Shown: positions 20,764-32,459 of the stretch, piece after piece
How the letters are laid out: every line of letters starts with the position of its first letter
How positions within the stretch are numbered: position 1 is the first letter of the stretch
Assembly: GCA_018398585.1 (NCBI GenBank)
Contig: JAGTTD010000011.1
Location: 21,494,926 to 21,558,925 of the forward strand
DNA from: Simmondsia chinensis
Taxonomy: Eukaryota; Streptophyta; Magnoliopsida; Caryophyllales; Simmondsiaceae
DNA: 64,000 bases
Direction of reading: 5' to 3'
Made by a program: the position numbers and the translations under genes
Notes under the pieces: model-generated
What the model saw: the letters and a program-made list of their open reading frames with translations, nothing else
Databases searched by the model: none
What the model was told of the DNA's origin: nothing

Positions 20764-23140
20764 ATGTGAGATTTCAGAATCGATGGACCCTTTAGGAAAA
20801 TATTTACAAAACAACCCAGTACTAGTTTACATGTGGTTAATTCAAAAGAAGTTTCAAAAGAAATTACAAACCCAAAAGATTTGATTAACTGGAGCATTCC
20901 AAATGAAGTTTTAGAATCAATTTATCAAATCGGTACTTTTGATTTCAAAATGACTTTTTCATGTAAAACACATGAACAAACAATGACTATTGGTAACGAA
21001 GCCCAAATAGTTCAATTACTTTCAAATTTATCCATTCAAAAATATATTGCAAAAGGTTTTCATTATATCCATTATGGATTATTTCAAGTTGTTCTTGTTC
21101 CATTTGCAAGGTCAGGACACAACCAATCAGTTATGTTAAATCTTAGAGATTCAACATATTTAAAATATGAAGAATCTTTATTGGCTATTATTCAAACCAA
21201 TTTACACAATGGACCAATTTATTTCAGTTGTTATCCGAACTTCTCGGTTTCTCTTCGAGATCCGACAATCTTAAACACTCCAGTTTTAGATATTGATTTA
21301 CCAAATGTTGATATTCAAGAAAATAGACAAAAATTTGTTCTCATCTATAGAATTTATTTCAGGCTTTTAGGAAGCCATTTAATCCAAAATGTCTCAAACA
21401 AGCTCCTCCTGGAGAAACTTTAATTCTTGAGGTTCAAGCTGAACAAGCTTCAACCTTTACTCCAAAATGTCTCAAATGGAATGAGATAACCATTCCAGAA
21501 ACTTGGAGGATTGACAACCCTCAACCTCCAAGAAATATTGCAAGAAGACAAGTTCAACAAATTACTGAAGAACCAGATGGTAAAATTACCATTAAGTTTG
21601 AATTAGGAAAACAAACAATTATTTCAAACTCTTCTCAAATAGAATCTTCAAGACAATCAACTTCATCCTTTCCATACAATAAGGAAGAAGATTTTCAAAA
21701 TACTTCTACTTCAAGGTTTTGAGGAATACGGTTTAATTCCCTTCTAGCCGAACCAGTATTTCAAAATGAATCATTTTCAAATCTAAATTCTCCAACTGCT
21801 TCTCAAATGAGACCTCATTCAATAAATGTTTTAACAAAAGATTTTACAATAAACAAAGAATTTTTAAGCAATGAATTTGAATCTGATCAAAATAAAGTTA
21901 AAAGACATTGGTACTTTCAAACTTTTACAAAGGAATCAACATTCAAAATTGGAGAAACTTATTACAAAGAATTGAATCAATTAAAATGTAATATTCCCTT
22001 TTTCAAATGGTTAGAATCGTACACATCAAGAAATCAAATACCAAATCCGTTTATAAAAAATTTCATAAATGTTAACGCAAACCTTACAAACAAATGGTTA
22101 ACAACAGATGGACAAATCATCCAAACTATTCATCCTCCTACAAAAAATTTAATAATCGAAGTTTGAAATCAGGAAGTGGTCACTACTCCTTTCCGTGGGG
22201 GAAGAGCGGAAAAAGTCGATTCACCACCTACAATCAAAGATATAAATAAAATTTATGAACAAACCAATTTTTAAACTTTAAATCTCAAAATAATTTCGGA
22301 ACAATTAAATTCAATACATAAAGACGTAGTAAGTAACAAAGATAAGCAGAAATTGGAACAATCTCTAATAGTTCAAACATTACCTCAACCAACATATACA
22401 AATTACACAATTCCACAACCCATACCTCAAAGTTACCTGATTCAACAGAGTTTTCCAACTCCACAATCTCAAACAAACTCGTTCTTTCAAGGAATTCAAC
22501 AATCCTCTTTCCAACCTTTCAATTTAACTCAAAAAGATAAAGAACAAATAAAACTTAGAAAACCACAAAATTCTGACGATGATATAATTGAAAAAATCAC
22601 TCAAAAGCTCAAATTAACGGATAATCCAACAACTAGTATCCTTACAATTCAAACTATTTCAAATGGAGAAAATGAAGTCTCGAACAAAGAAACTTCATCA
22701 TTTTCCCAACCAAAAGAAAAATTAAAATTACTATGTGTTCAAAATAATGGTTATAATTTCAAACGACCTATGGGAAAAACAGAAAGAAAAAACATTCAAA
22801 ACAAAAGGCAAATAGAATCCCAATTTGCCACTGATGCAGGAAATCTGGGCATTTCATGAGAAATTGCAAAAATAATCAACCAATGATTCAAAATGAAAAC
22901 CAACAGTTTCTAGATAAATTAATATCGACCTCAAAAACTACAAAAAATAATTCAAAAAATTCTGAAGTTCAAAAGGATATAGAAACTCAAAACTTATCTC
23001 ACACTTTAACTCAAATAGAAAATAATACCTTAACCCTTGATTCAACTACAAAAACAATTTTAACATTCTTTCAAAATTATTTCATACAAAACCCTTCTAA
23101 GGATTATTCTCGAACAGGTATTCTGATCTTTTATTTGCAG
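20764..23140 (+). pseudogene. Component B ORF1 (copy P2)
   Basis: The MP ATG at 20764 is followed at once by a stop codon. The MP is then open from 20833 to 21423 (196 codons) with the NGPIYFSCYPNFSVSLRDP block. The post-MP region is open at 21807-22166. The Pro/Gln-rich region and basic stretch are open at 22353-22859. The zinc knuckle at 22826-22867 has a stop in place of its third residue (CH*CRKSGHFMRNC). The tail is shortened by an internal deletion near 23055, after which the frame runs open through NPSKDYSRTGILIFYLQ into ORF2. Confidence 0.9.
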
Positions 23141-23143
23141 GAA

Positions 23144-25507
23144 ATGAAGAAGGCAGATAAAGGTAAAAGGAAGATTCAATCCACAGAGGATTATGCAAAG
23201 CCTTGCAAATCCCATTCTCAATCATCCTCAATAAAAAATACACTCTCAATCAAAGAACCTTATCAAAAAACCTTGACACAATTCCCTGATCAACACCCTG
23301 AATAATCACTATAAACTAGTCAATATGTTACAAAACCTCAAATAGAACACATCCTAGTTACAAGAGAAAAAGAACCCCTGTCTCTCGATAGCATCAAAAA
23401 TTTAGTCAAAAATGTTTTCCCAAACAATTTTCATTGGTTTCCTGATGATATTTAGAAAACCCGTGAATTTTATGAACTCATTTTGATAGATACTAGATCT
23501 GTCCAAATTAAACATCACAAGAGTGATAATAGACAAATCCAATTCTCAAGCTGCAAAATCAAAAATATTTTACATCTCGAAGACATTGATCAAAGTTTTT
23601 ACAGACCAAAACGATTTTCAAAACCCTTTATTCCAGAAACTTATACTTATCAGGATTACAAAACAACTTGGTTCAAAACTTTTCTTCTTAGACCATTTGA
23701 TTATACTTGGTTCTTCCAAATTATAAACAACTCTCAAGAGTTTCCAACATGGTTATACGAATGGTGGAATACTTTTGGTAGCACAATAGATATTTACCTT
23801 GCTGTAGCAAAAAACTTGCTTGGCATTTATTCAAATTATACACAGGACAAGTCATTAGATTCAATCCTACATTTTCATACAATTTTCCAAATTTCTTGGA
23901 TCTTTTGTTGGTCCTATGCTCACACTCAATATTTAAATCAACCCTATCCTCTTTCATTGGTTAGGTAATTCAAAGTAAAATGGTGGGATAATTTTGTTTT
24001 CAAAGAACACTACACCCCTAAGATATTTCAAAAATACCTGAAACAACATTTTCAAAAATTCAATTTGGAATTTCAAAACATTTTAGAAATTTCATTATTA
24101 CTTTCTAACTTGACAATTTCAGATTCAAAATCCAGTTCCCCTTCAACTCCAAATGAGGATTCTCTTGCTCTTACTCTCAAAGAAACATCCTCTCAACAAA
24201 CTCAAACTCCTGATATTAAATCCCTCCAAACTCAATTACAACAAAAAAATAATGAGTGTATCAACCTCAGGCATCAAAATCATGTTTTACAAAAACAAAT
24301 TAATTACCAAACAAAGTCTCCAAATTGGAGCAACTTCTCATCGACCTATGATTTTACAAAAACAAGAATTTTCTTCTTTCCTCAAAAATTCCTCAGCTAT
24401 TTGCCTGAAGATGTTGCTGCTCATATTGTTCTTGTCACTCAATGTAGTAACAATAGACTTCTGATAAAAATCCAACAATTCCTGCAAGACTTGTCTATCC
24501 ATAGCGTTACAATACCAGGACTTACTTATTCCTGGACCACTCACTACAATTTCCCCTCCAATTGCAAGCAAACTCAAAAATGCTTACGCTTGCCAAATAA
24601 TAGGATGGACTGCCCATGTCACCTTACTTACTCAATTGTCCTTGTTTGCCTAGATTTAGAACTATACAAGCCTATGTCAATCATCTATGAAAACAAAGAA
24701 ATTGCCCTTACCGCTCAAAAACTTTTGGATTATGGATTTCTTTTCCAGATCATCATTACCAAACCTGAGCAAGCCACTCAATTTGGCCGCAAATTAGCCT
24801 ATGTAATTCAAAAACAATTCAATTACAAAGTCACTTCTGTTGACACCATTGTTCAATCTAAATCTCCTGAATTCAATGGTATTAACACAAAGCCTAGTCA
24901 ACATCGATTGCTTGTCTACGGTTCATATGTTCGTCACACGTTATGTCCTTCTGAATATCCATGGCCAGGTACCAACAATCGTATTGGAAAACAACTAAGA
25001 CACTGGAGAGAAAAACAAATGGCTTTTGATCTCCATCCTCAAGCATATTCAACAAATAGTAATAGTGGGATTATAAATGCTTTCTTGGTCACGGAAGATT
25101 TTATTCAAAAAATATACTCATTCACTAGAAATTTTGATGTCCCTTTCCTCAAATTTACAATTTATAAACCCCTTCTCGAAGATTATGAGAAACTCAAAAA
25201 TCAAGAAGATGAAAGAATTCAGGAAGAAAAAAGGCTCAATCTCAACACCTTACTTTATCCTGATTGATATTTGCACAAAATTAAACCCAATCAAATTTTC
25301 GTTCATGATTCTCAAGGCATTCTTAAAACCCCTTCAAAATCTCATCCTCAAAAAGCTTCACCCTCAAATTCTACAAAATCCAAATCCACAACAAAAATTT
25401 CAAAAGAAATTCTGCCTCAACTCCTTTAACAAATTCTAAATTCCTCCTCTGATGATGATAATGAAGATATCAGTTCTAGTCAGAGTGACCCGTTCAATTT
25501 ATTTTAG
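23144..25507 (+). pseudogene. ORF2 type II, full length (copy P2)
   Basis: This is the best-preserved long-form ORF2, about 707 codons from ATG 23144 to a stop at 25267, plus a tail of about 80 codons in the same frame to 25507. Stops occur at about 23303, 23454 and 23968; the last 400 codons (24065-25267) are open. Order: Ser/Gln-rich N-terminus; FHWFPDDI; TWFKTFLLRPFDYTWFFQI; WLYEWWNTFG; IFCWSYAHTQYLNQPYPLSL; coiled coil (IKSLQTQLQQKNNECINLRH); FFPQKFLSYLPEDVAAHIVL; cysteine motif CKQTQKCLRLPNNRMDCPCH; AFLVTEDFIQKIYSF. The tail is Ser/Lys/Asp-rich and ends QSDPFNLF. Function unknown. Confidence 0.85.
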
Positions 25508-25820
25508 AATTTTAAATTTTCTTCCATGTGCTTCAAAGTCAAAGCCTTCTTTAATTTGGATGGCAAAATTTTCAAAAGTTGTTTAGTAAATCAAATAATT
25601 CAAATAGTTACATAGTAACTCATATAATTCAAATAGTTGCACAATATGGCTCATTTATTTCAAAAGGGCGGATGGCAATTATTTCAAAAGTTGCACAGTT
25701 ATGGCATGTGCTGAATTCAGATTCAATTATATCCGGTCACTGTTAGGAATTCAAATTTCCAATTTCGAGTCCGGGGTCGCGGATTTCAATTAAAATTCAG
25801 TTGCTGCTTCGCTTATAAAT
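25508..25820 (+). promoter_or_regulatory. Pregenomic RNA promoter (upstream of P3)
   Basis: TATAAAT lies at 25814-25820 in GCTTATAAATGGGGACTT. Upstream are imperfect direct repeats with ATAATTCAAATAGTTGCA and TTTCAAAAGTTGCACAGT. It lies between ORF2 of P2 and the leader of P3, as expected for a head-to-tail tandem. Confidence 0.75.
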
Positions 25821-26127
25821 GGGGACTTCCAGCTTCGTTCATGGCAGCGCGAATTGGAGAGCGAATTCCAAGAATTCAAGAAAATAGATAGACACTAGGA
25901 AAAATTTTTCCTAGTAAATTTTTATTCCAGTGTTGTACTTCTGCCTCAATAACTGTAAGTTTCATATGTATTTCAATCTTATGCTTGTATTTTCAATTTA
26001 TATTTTGTACTAGAACTATGTTCAAATTTTACAATTAATAAATTCCCTCTTTTCGTCTTCTTTTGTCCCTGTCTTTGATCATATTTTCCGATTGCGTCCA
26101 TTTTCCCCATCGACCCTGCCCCCTAAT
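25821..26127 (+). terminator. Terminal repeat with splice-donor-like site and poly(A) signal
   Basis: GTAAGT lies at 25955-25960 in AACTGTAAGTTTCATATG, and AATAAA at 26037-26042. The region would be both 5' and 3' end of the terminally redundant pregenomic RNA. Confidence 0.78.
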
Positions 26128-26418
26128 TGGTATCAGAGTCAAGTTTAAGGTGTTTTCAACAGTAATTTCACGAAAATACTGTTAAGCACTTATTAGGAAC
26201 AATTTGTTGTTAAAACACTTATTAGGAGCGTTGGTAAGCCGGTAGTGTAGCGTTGGTATGCCCGGAGAGCATTGGTAAGCTCGTGTGTGAGGTGTTCCCG
26301 TTACTGAGTCGCTGGTGTTCCCATTCTCAACTGTGTCAATTAGTAAAACTGTTCTCAACAGTGTTAAATAGAAAGACTGTTAAGTAATTGTTGAAAACAA
26401 ATAACTATGGCTGTAACC
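26128..26418 (+). promoter_or_regulatory. Primer-binding site and leader (P3)
   Basis: The PBS at 26128-26140 has one mismatch at the twelfth base. The leader carries an extra ATG within a GCGTTGGTAtGCCC repeat (about 26255), not seen in the other leaders checked. Confidence 0.85.
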
Positions 26419-29107
26419 ATGTCAGGTTTCAGAATCGCTGGACCCTTTAGGAAAATATTTACAAAACAACCCAGTACTAGTTTACATTTTGTTAATTCAA
26501 AAGAAGTTTCAAAAGAAATTACAAACCCAGAAGATTTTATTAACTAGAGCATTCCAAATGAGGATTTAGAATCAATTAATCAAATTGGTACTTTTGATTT
26601 CAAAATGGCTTCTTCATGTAAAACACATGAACAAGCAATTAATATCGATAACGAAGCCCAAACAGTTCAATTACTTTCAAATTTATCCATTCAAAAATTA
26701 ATTGCAAATGGTTTTCATTATATCCACTATGGATTATTTCAAGTTGCCGTTGTTCCAGTAGCATGGTCAGGACACAACCAACCAGTTATGCTAAGCCTTA
26801 GAGATTCAACATATTTAAAATATGAAGAATCTTTATTGGCTATTGTTCAAACAAATTTACACAAATGGAGCAATTTATTTCAATTGTTTTCCAAACTTCT
26901 CGATTTCTCTTCGAGATCTGACGATTTTAAGCAATTTAGTTTTAGATATTAATTTACCAAATGTTGATATTCAAGAAAACAGACAAAACTTTGTTCTCAT
27001 CTATAGAATTTATTTCAGGCTTTTAGGAAGCCATCTTAACCCAAAATGTCTCAAACAATCTCCACCCGGAGAAACTTTAGTTCTTGAGGTTCAAGCCGAA
27101 CAAGCTTCAACCTTTACTCCAAAATGTCTCAAATGGAATGAGATAACCATTCCAGAAATTTGGAGGATTCACAACCCTCAACCTCCAAGAAATACTGCAA
27201 GAAGACAAGTTCAACAAATTACTGAAGAACCTGATGGTAAAATTACCATTAAGTTTGAATCAGGAAAACAAACAATCATTTCAAACCCTTCTCAAATAGA
27301 ATCTTCAAGACAATCAACTTCATCCTTTCCATACAATAAGGAAGAAGATTTTCAAAATACTTCTACTTCAAGATTTAGAGGAATACGATTTAATTCCCCT
27401 CTAGCCGAACCAGTATTTCAAAATGAATCATTTTCAAATCCAAATTCTCCAACTTTTTCTCAAATGAGACCTCCTTCAATAAATGTTTTAACCAAATATT
27501 TTATAATAAACAAAGAAATTTTAAGCAATAAATTTGAATCTGATCAAAATAAAGTTAAAAGACATTGGTACTTTCTAACTTTTACAAAGGAATCAACAAT
27601 CAAAATTAGAGAAACTTATTACAAAGAATTGAATCAATTAAAATGTAATATTCCCTTTTTCAAATGGTTAGAATCATACACATCAAGAAATCAAATACCA
27701 AATCTGTTTATAAAAAATTTCATAAATGTTAACACAAACCCTACAACCAAATGGTTAACAACAGATGGACAATTCATCCAAACTATTCATCCTCCTACAA
27801 AAATTTAATAATCAATGTTCAAAATCAAGAAGTGATCGCTACTTCTTTCCCTGGGGGAAGAGATGAAAAAGACGATTCATCACCTACAATCAAAGACGTA
27901 AATAAAATTTATGAACAAAACAATTTTCAAGCTTTAAATCTCAAAATAATTTCGGAACAATTAAATTCAATACAGAACAACGTAGTAAATAACAAAGATA
28001 AGCATAAATTGGAACAATCTCCAATAGTTCAAACATTACCTCAACCAACATATACAAATTATACAATTATGCAACCCATACCTCAAAGCTACCCAATTCA
28101 ATAGAGTTTTCCAACTCCACAATCACAAACAAACCCGTTCTTTCAAGGAATTCAACAACCCTCTTTCCAACCTTTCAATTTAACTCAAAAGATAAAGAAC
28201 AAATAAAATTCAGAGAACCACAAAATTCTGATGATGATATAATTGAAAGAATCACTCAACAGCTCAAATTAACGGATAATCCAGCAACTAGTATCTCTAC
28301 AATTCAAACTATTTCAAAAGGAGAAAATGAAGTCTCAAGTAAAGAAACTTCATCATTATCCCAATCAAAAGAAAAATCAAAATCTCTATGTGTTCAAAAC
28401 AATGATTACAATTTCAAACGACCTATGGGAAAAAACAAAAAGAAAAAATATTCAAAACGAAAGGCAAATAGAATCCCAATTTGCCAAAGGTGCAAGAAAC
28501 CTAGTCATTTCATGAGAAATTGCAAAAATAATCAACAAATGATTCAAAATGAAAATCAGTAGTTTCTAGATAAATTAATAGATTTATCTAATTCGACCTC
28601 AGAAACTACAAAAAATAATTCAAAAAATTCTGAAGTTCAAAAGGATACGGAAACTCAAAACTTATCTCACACTTCAACTCAAATACAAAATAAAACCCTA
28701 ACCCTTGATTCAACTACAAAAATAAATCACCCTAAAATAATACAACTCAATGATCAAAAATTCAAAGAATTTAAATCTAGTTTAACCTTACCAAATTCAG
28801 TAATAATTCCCAAAACTTCTAATTTAAACTCAGAAGTAATTTTCAAAAATCTTGATGATCATTATGACAATTTACAAAAATTTACCTTTAGCCCAGAACA
28901 AAACCTCACGCTTTGGTTTAAAGCAAATTTTCCAAAACTTCAAAGAATTTTATATTGCAAAATTCTCTTTTCAAAACTCTACTACAATTTACAAAGACAA
29001 ATGTATTTTTAAAACTAAAAATAGCTTTATCATTTTTTCAAAATTATTTCATACAAAACCCTTCTAAGGATTATTCTCGAACAGTTATTCTGATCTTTTA
29101 TTTGTAG
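26419..29107 (+). pseudogene. Component B ORF1, full length (copy P3)
   Basis: The ATG is at 26419 and a stop at 26545. A one-base insertion near 26864 shifts the frame. From there 328 codons are open to 27808 (YRIYFRLLGSHLNPKCLKQS; EEPDGKITIKFESGKQTI; IKIRETYYKELNQLKCNIPF). The coiled-coil region is open at 27751-28104 in the next frame. The zinc knuckle at 28482-28523 (CQRCKKPSHFMRNC) keeps all four ligands. It has the long LIDLSNSTSETT variant. This is the only B unit here with PBS, ORF1, ORF2 and promoter all present on both sides, so it defines the unit layout. Confidence 0.9.
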
Positions 29108-29110
29108 GAA

Positions 29111-31547
29111 ATGAAGAAGGCAGATAAAGGTAAAAGAAAGATTCAATCCACTTGTGACTTTGCAATAACCTTCAAACCCCATCCTCACTCCTCTTCAATT
29201 AATATCCTAACTCAAAACCCTCTTGAAATTCAAAATACAAATATTGTCTCAAATCCCTACTCTACAGCCGCAACAGAATCTTCAAACCTTCTTCCCTTCA
29301 AACCTCTTGACCCTCCTCAATTCTTCAATCAAAAAATCCAAAACACATTATTAAAACAAGCAAGCCAATACATCTCAAAACCACAGAAAGAGCACCTACT
29401 GGTAACCAGACAGAGCAACCCTCTGTCGCATGATGATATCAAAAATTTGGCCAAAACTATTTTCCCAAAAAATTTCCATTGGTTTCCTGATGATTTTCAA
29501 AAAACCCGTGAATTTTATGAACTCATTCTGATAGATACAGGATCTGTCCAGATTAAACATCACAAGTGTGATAATGAACAAATCCAATTCTCAAATTGCC
29601 AAATTAAAAAAATTTTATGTCTAAAAGATTTTGGTCAAAATCATTATAGACCAAAAAGATTTTCAAAACCTTACATTCCAAATAGTTTTACCTATCTTGA
29701 TTACAAAACGCCTTGGTTCAAAACTTTTCTTTATCAACCCCTTGATCATACTTGGGTTTTCCAAATTACACAGAAATTTCAAATATTTCCATTGTGGTTT
29801 TGTGAATGGTGGCATTTCTTTGGAAGAACCATTGATATCTACCCTGCTATGGTAAAAATTTTCTTTGATATTTACTCAAATTATTCTCAAAGTAAACCAC
29901 TGGACTCTATTTTGCACTTTCATTCAATTTTTCAAATTCCATGGATCTTAGGCTAGCCCTATGCATGTAGTCAATTTTTAAGTCAACCCTATCCTCTTTC
30001 ATTAGTTAGGGAATTCAGAATCAAATGGTGGGATAATTTTGTTTTCAAAGAAAATTATACCCCCAAGACCTTTTTAAATTACCTAGAACAACATTTTCAA
30101 ATGCCTGATTTAGAATCTTAAAATATTTCAAATATCTCAATATTAATTTCTTATCTAGCAATATTAGGTTCAACTGAGGCCTCTGTGATCTCAAGTCATC
30201 ATTCTTCTCCTACTACCAAGGACCTATCCTTTCTGCATAACCAAACACCTGATATTATTTCCCTTCAAATCGAATTACAAAAACAAATTGCTGAATGTGT
30301 CAACCTTAGACATCAAATCCTTGTTCTACAAAAACAAATTGATTTTCAAACAAAACCTCCCAATTGGAACAATTTTCATCAACCTATGAATTCACAAAAC
30401 CAAGGATCTTTTTCTTCCCTCAAAAATTCCTCAATAATTTACCTTTGGATGTTGTTTCTCATATTGCTTTTGTTACTCAATGCAGTAATAATAGGCTCCT
30501 AATTAAAATACAACAACTCCTCCAAGATTTATCCAACAATGAGATTGATATTCCTGGCCTAACCTACCAATTGTGTACCTATTATCATTTTCAAGCAGAA
30601 TGTAGACAAACTCAAAATTGCCTCAATCCTCCTGACCTCAGGGGAGATTGCCCTTGTCATCTACCCTATTCAATTGTACGTGTTTGCATTGACTATGAAA
30701 TCTATCGCCCAATGACCCTTATGCATAAAGACCAAGAAATTGCTCTAACCGCCCAAAAATTTTTGGATTTCGGTTTCCTTTATCAATTGGGTTTTACAAA
30801 ACCTGATCAAACTAATCAGTTTGACAGAAAACTCAAATACGTAGTTCAGAAAAATTTTCAAGAAAGAGCCGTCTCTGTTGATGTTACAATTCAATCAAAA
30901 GCTGTAGAATTTTACGGTATCTCTACTTTCCCTGCTCAACATAGAACGCTTATTTATGGATCACCTATTAGGCATTCTCTTCTCCCTTCTGATAGCCCAT
31001 GGCGATGTCCAAATAATTCCGTAGCTGTACAAATTCAACATTGGAGAGCAAGGGAAGCTGCTGATATTACTATTAGTCCTGATATTACAATAGCGAAAAA
31101 TCATAATGTTTTTGGTAATTTCCTTATCTCAGAGGATTTTAATCAAAAAATCATTTCTTACAACAAAAATTTTGATGTTCCCTTTCTTTTTGAAACTAAA
31201 CAAAACTTTTTATTTAAGATATATGAAAAACTTAAAGAACAGGATCCCATAAATTGGTATATTAATCCCTTCTAATCCTTTTTGGTCACTGATTCTTTAT
31301 CAAAATTCTTCAAAACAAAAATAAACCCATTCAAATTTTCGGTCATGATTCTCAAGGCATTCTTAAAACCCCTTCAAAATCTCATCCTAAAAAGGCTTCA
31401 CCCTCAAATTCTACAAAGTCCAAATCCACAACAAAAAATTCAAAAGAAGTTCTGGCTCAACTCCTTCAACAAATTCAAAATTCCTCCTCTGATGATGATA
31501 ATGAAGATATCAGTTCTAGTCAGAGTGACCCGTTTAATTTATTTTAG
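29111..31547 (+). pseudogene. ORF2 type I, full length (copy P3)
   Basis: The ATG at 29111 follows TTTTATTTGTAG|GAA (acceptor AG kept). The first 281 codons are open (KTIFPKNFHWFPDDFQKTRE; WVFQITQKFQIFPLWFCEWW) to a stop at 29954. The coiled coil and the last main block (30364-31275) are open. The cysteine motif CRQTQNCLNPPDLRGDCPCH matches type II in spacing (CX5CX9CXCH). After the stop at 31273 the shared tail follows to 31547, with a one-base deletion near 31313 that throws it out of frame in this copy. Function unknown. Confidence 0.87.
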
Positions 31548-31860
31548 CATTTCAAATTTGTTTCCATGTACTTCAAATTCAAAGCCTTCTTTAATTTGGA
31601 TGGCAAAATTTTCAAAAGTTGCATAGTAACTCAAATAATTCAAATAATTGTATAGTAACTCATATAATTCAAATAGTTGCACAGTATGGCTCACTTATTT
31701 CAAAAGGACGGATGACAATTATTTCAAAAGTTGCACAGTTATGGCATGTGCTAAATTCAGATTCAATTGCATCTGGTCACTATTAGGAATTCAAATTTAC
31801 AATTTCGAGTCCGGGGTCACGGATTTCAATTCCAATCCAGTTGTTGCTTCGCCTATAAAT
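31548..31860 (+). promoter_or_regulatory. Pregenomic RNA promoter (upstream of P4)
   Basis: TATAAAT lies at 31854-31860. Three to four imperfect copies of TTCAAAtAgTTGcAtAGTAaCTCA precede it between about 31610 and 31750. Confidence 0.76.
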
Positions 31861-32167
31861 GGGGACTTCCAGCTTCGTTCAAGGCAGAGCGAATTGGAGA
31901 GCAAATTTCAGGAATGCAAGAAAATAAATAGACACTAGGAAAAATTATCTTTTGTAAATTTTTATTCTAGTGTTGTACTTCCGCCTCAATAGCTGTAAGT
32001 TTTATATGTATTTTAATCTTATGCTTGTATTTTCAATTTCTATTTTGTACTAAAACTATGTTCAAATTTTACAATCAATAAATTCCCTCTTTTCGCCTTC
32101 TTCAGTCCCTGGCTTTGTTCATATTTTCCGATTGTGTACATTTTCCCCGTCGATCCTACCCCCTAAC
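31861..32167 (+). terminator. Terminal repeat with splice-donor-like site and poly(A) signal
   Basis: GTAAGT lies at 31995-32000 and AATAAA at 32077-32082. TATA-to-AATAAA spacing is 223 bases. Confidence 0.8.
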
Positions 32168-32459
32168 TGGTATCAGAGCCAAGTGTAAGGTGTTTACAAC
32201 AGTAATTTAACGAAAATACTGTTAAGCACTTATTAGGAACAAGATTGCTGTTAAAGCACTTATTAGGAGCGTTGGTAAGCCAGTAGTGTAGCGTTGATAA
32301 GCCCGGATAGCATTGGTAAGCCCGTGAGTGAGGTGTTCCCGTTACTGTGTCGCTGGTGTTCCCGTTCTCAACAGTGTCAAATGGTAAAACTGTTCTCAAC
32401 AGTGTTAAATAGTAAGACTATTAGGTAACTGCTGAACCCATATAACTAAAGCTGTAACC
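32168..32459 (+). promoter_or_regulatory. Primer-binding site and leader (P4)
   Basis: A perfect TGGTATCAGAGCC stands at 32168-32180. The leader has three GCGTTGGTAAGCC-like repeats and two GGTGTTCCCGTT repeats. Confidence 0.88.

Noticed and set aside
29101..29150. Purine-rich stretch at the ORF2 start as plus-strand primer (polypurine tract)
   Set aside because: It is purine-rich in both components but also encodes a Lys-rich start; nothing else in the sequence supports a primer role.
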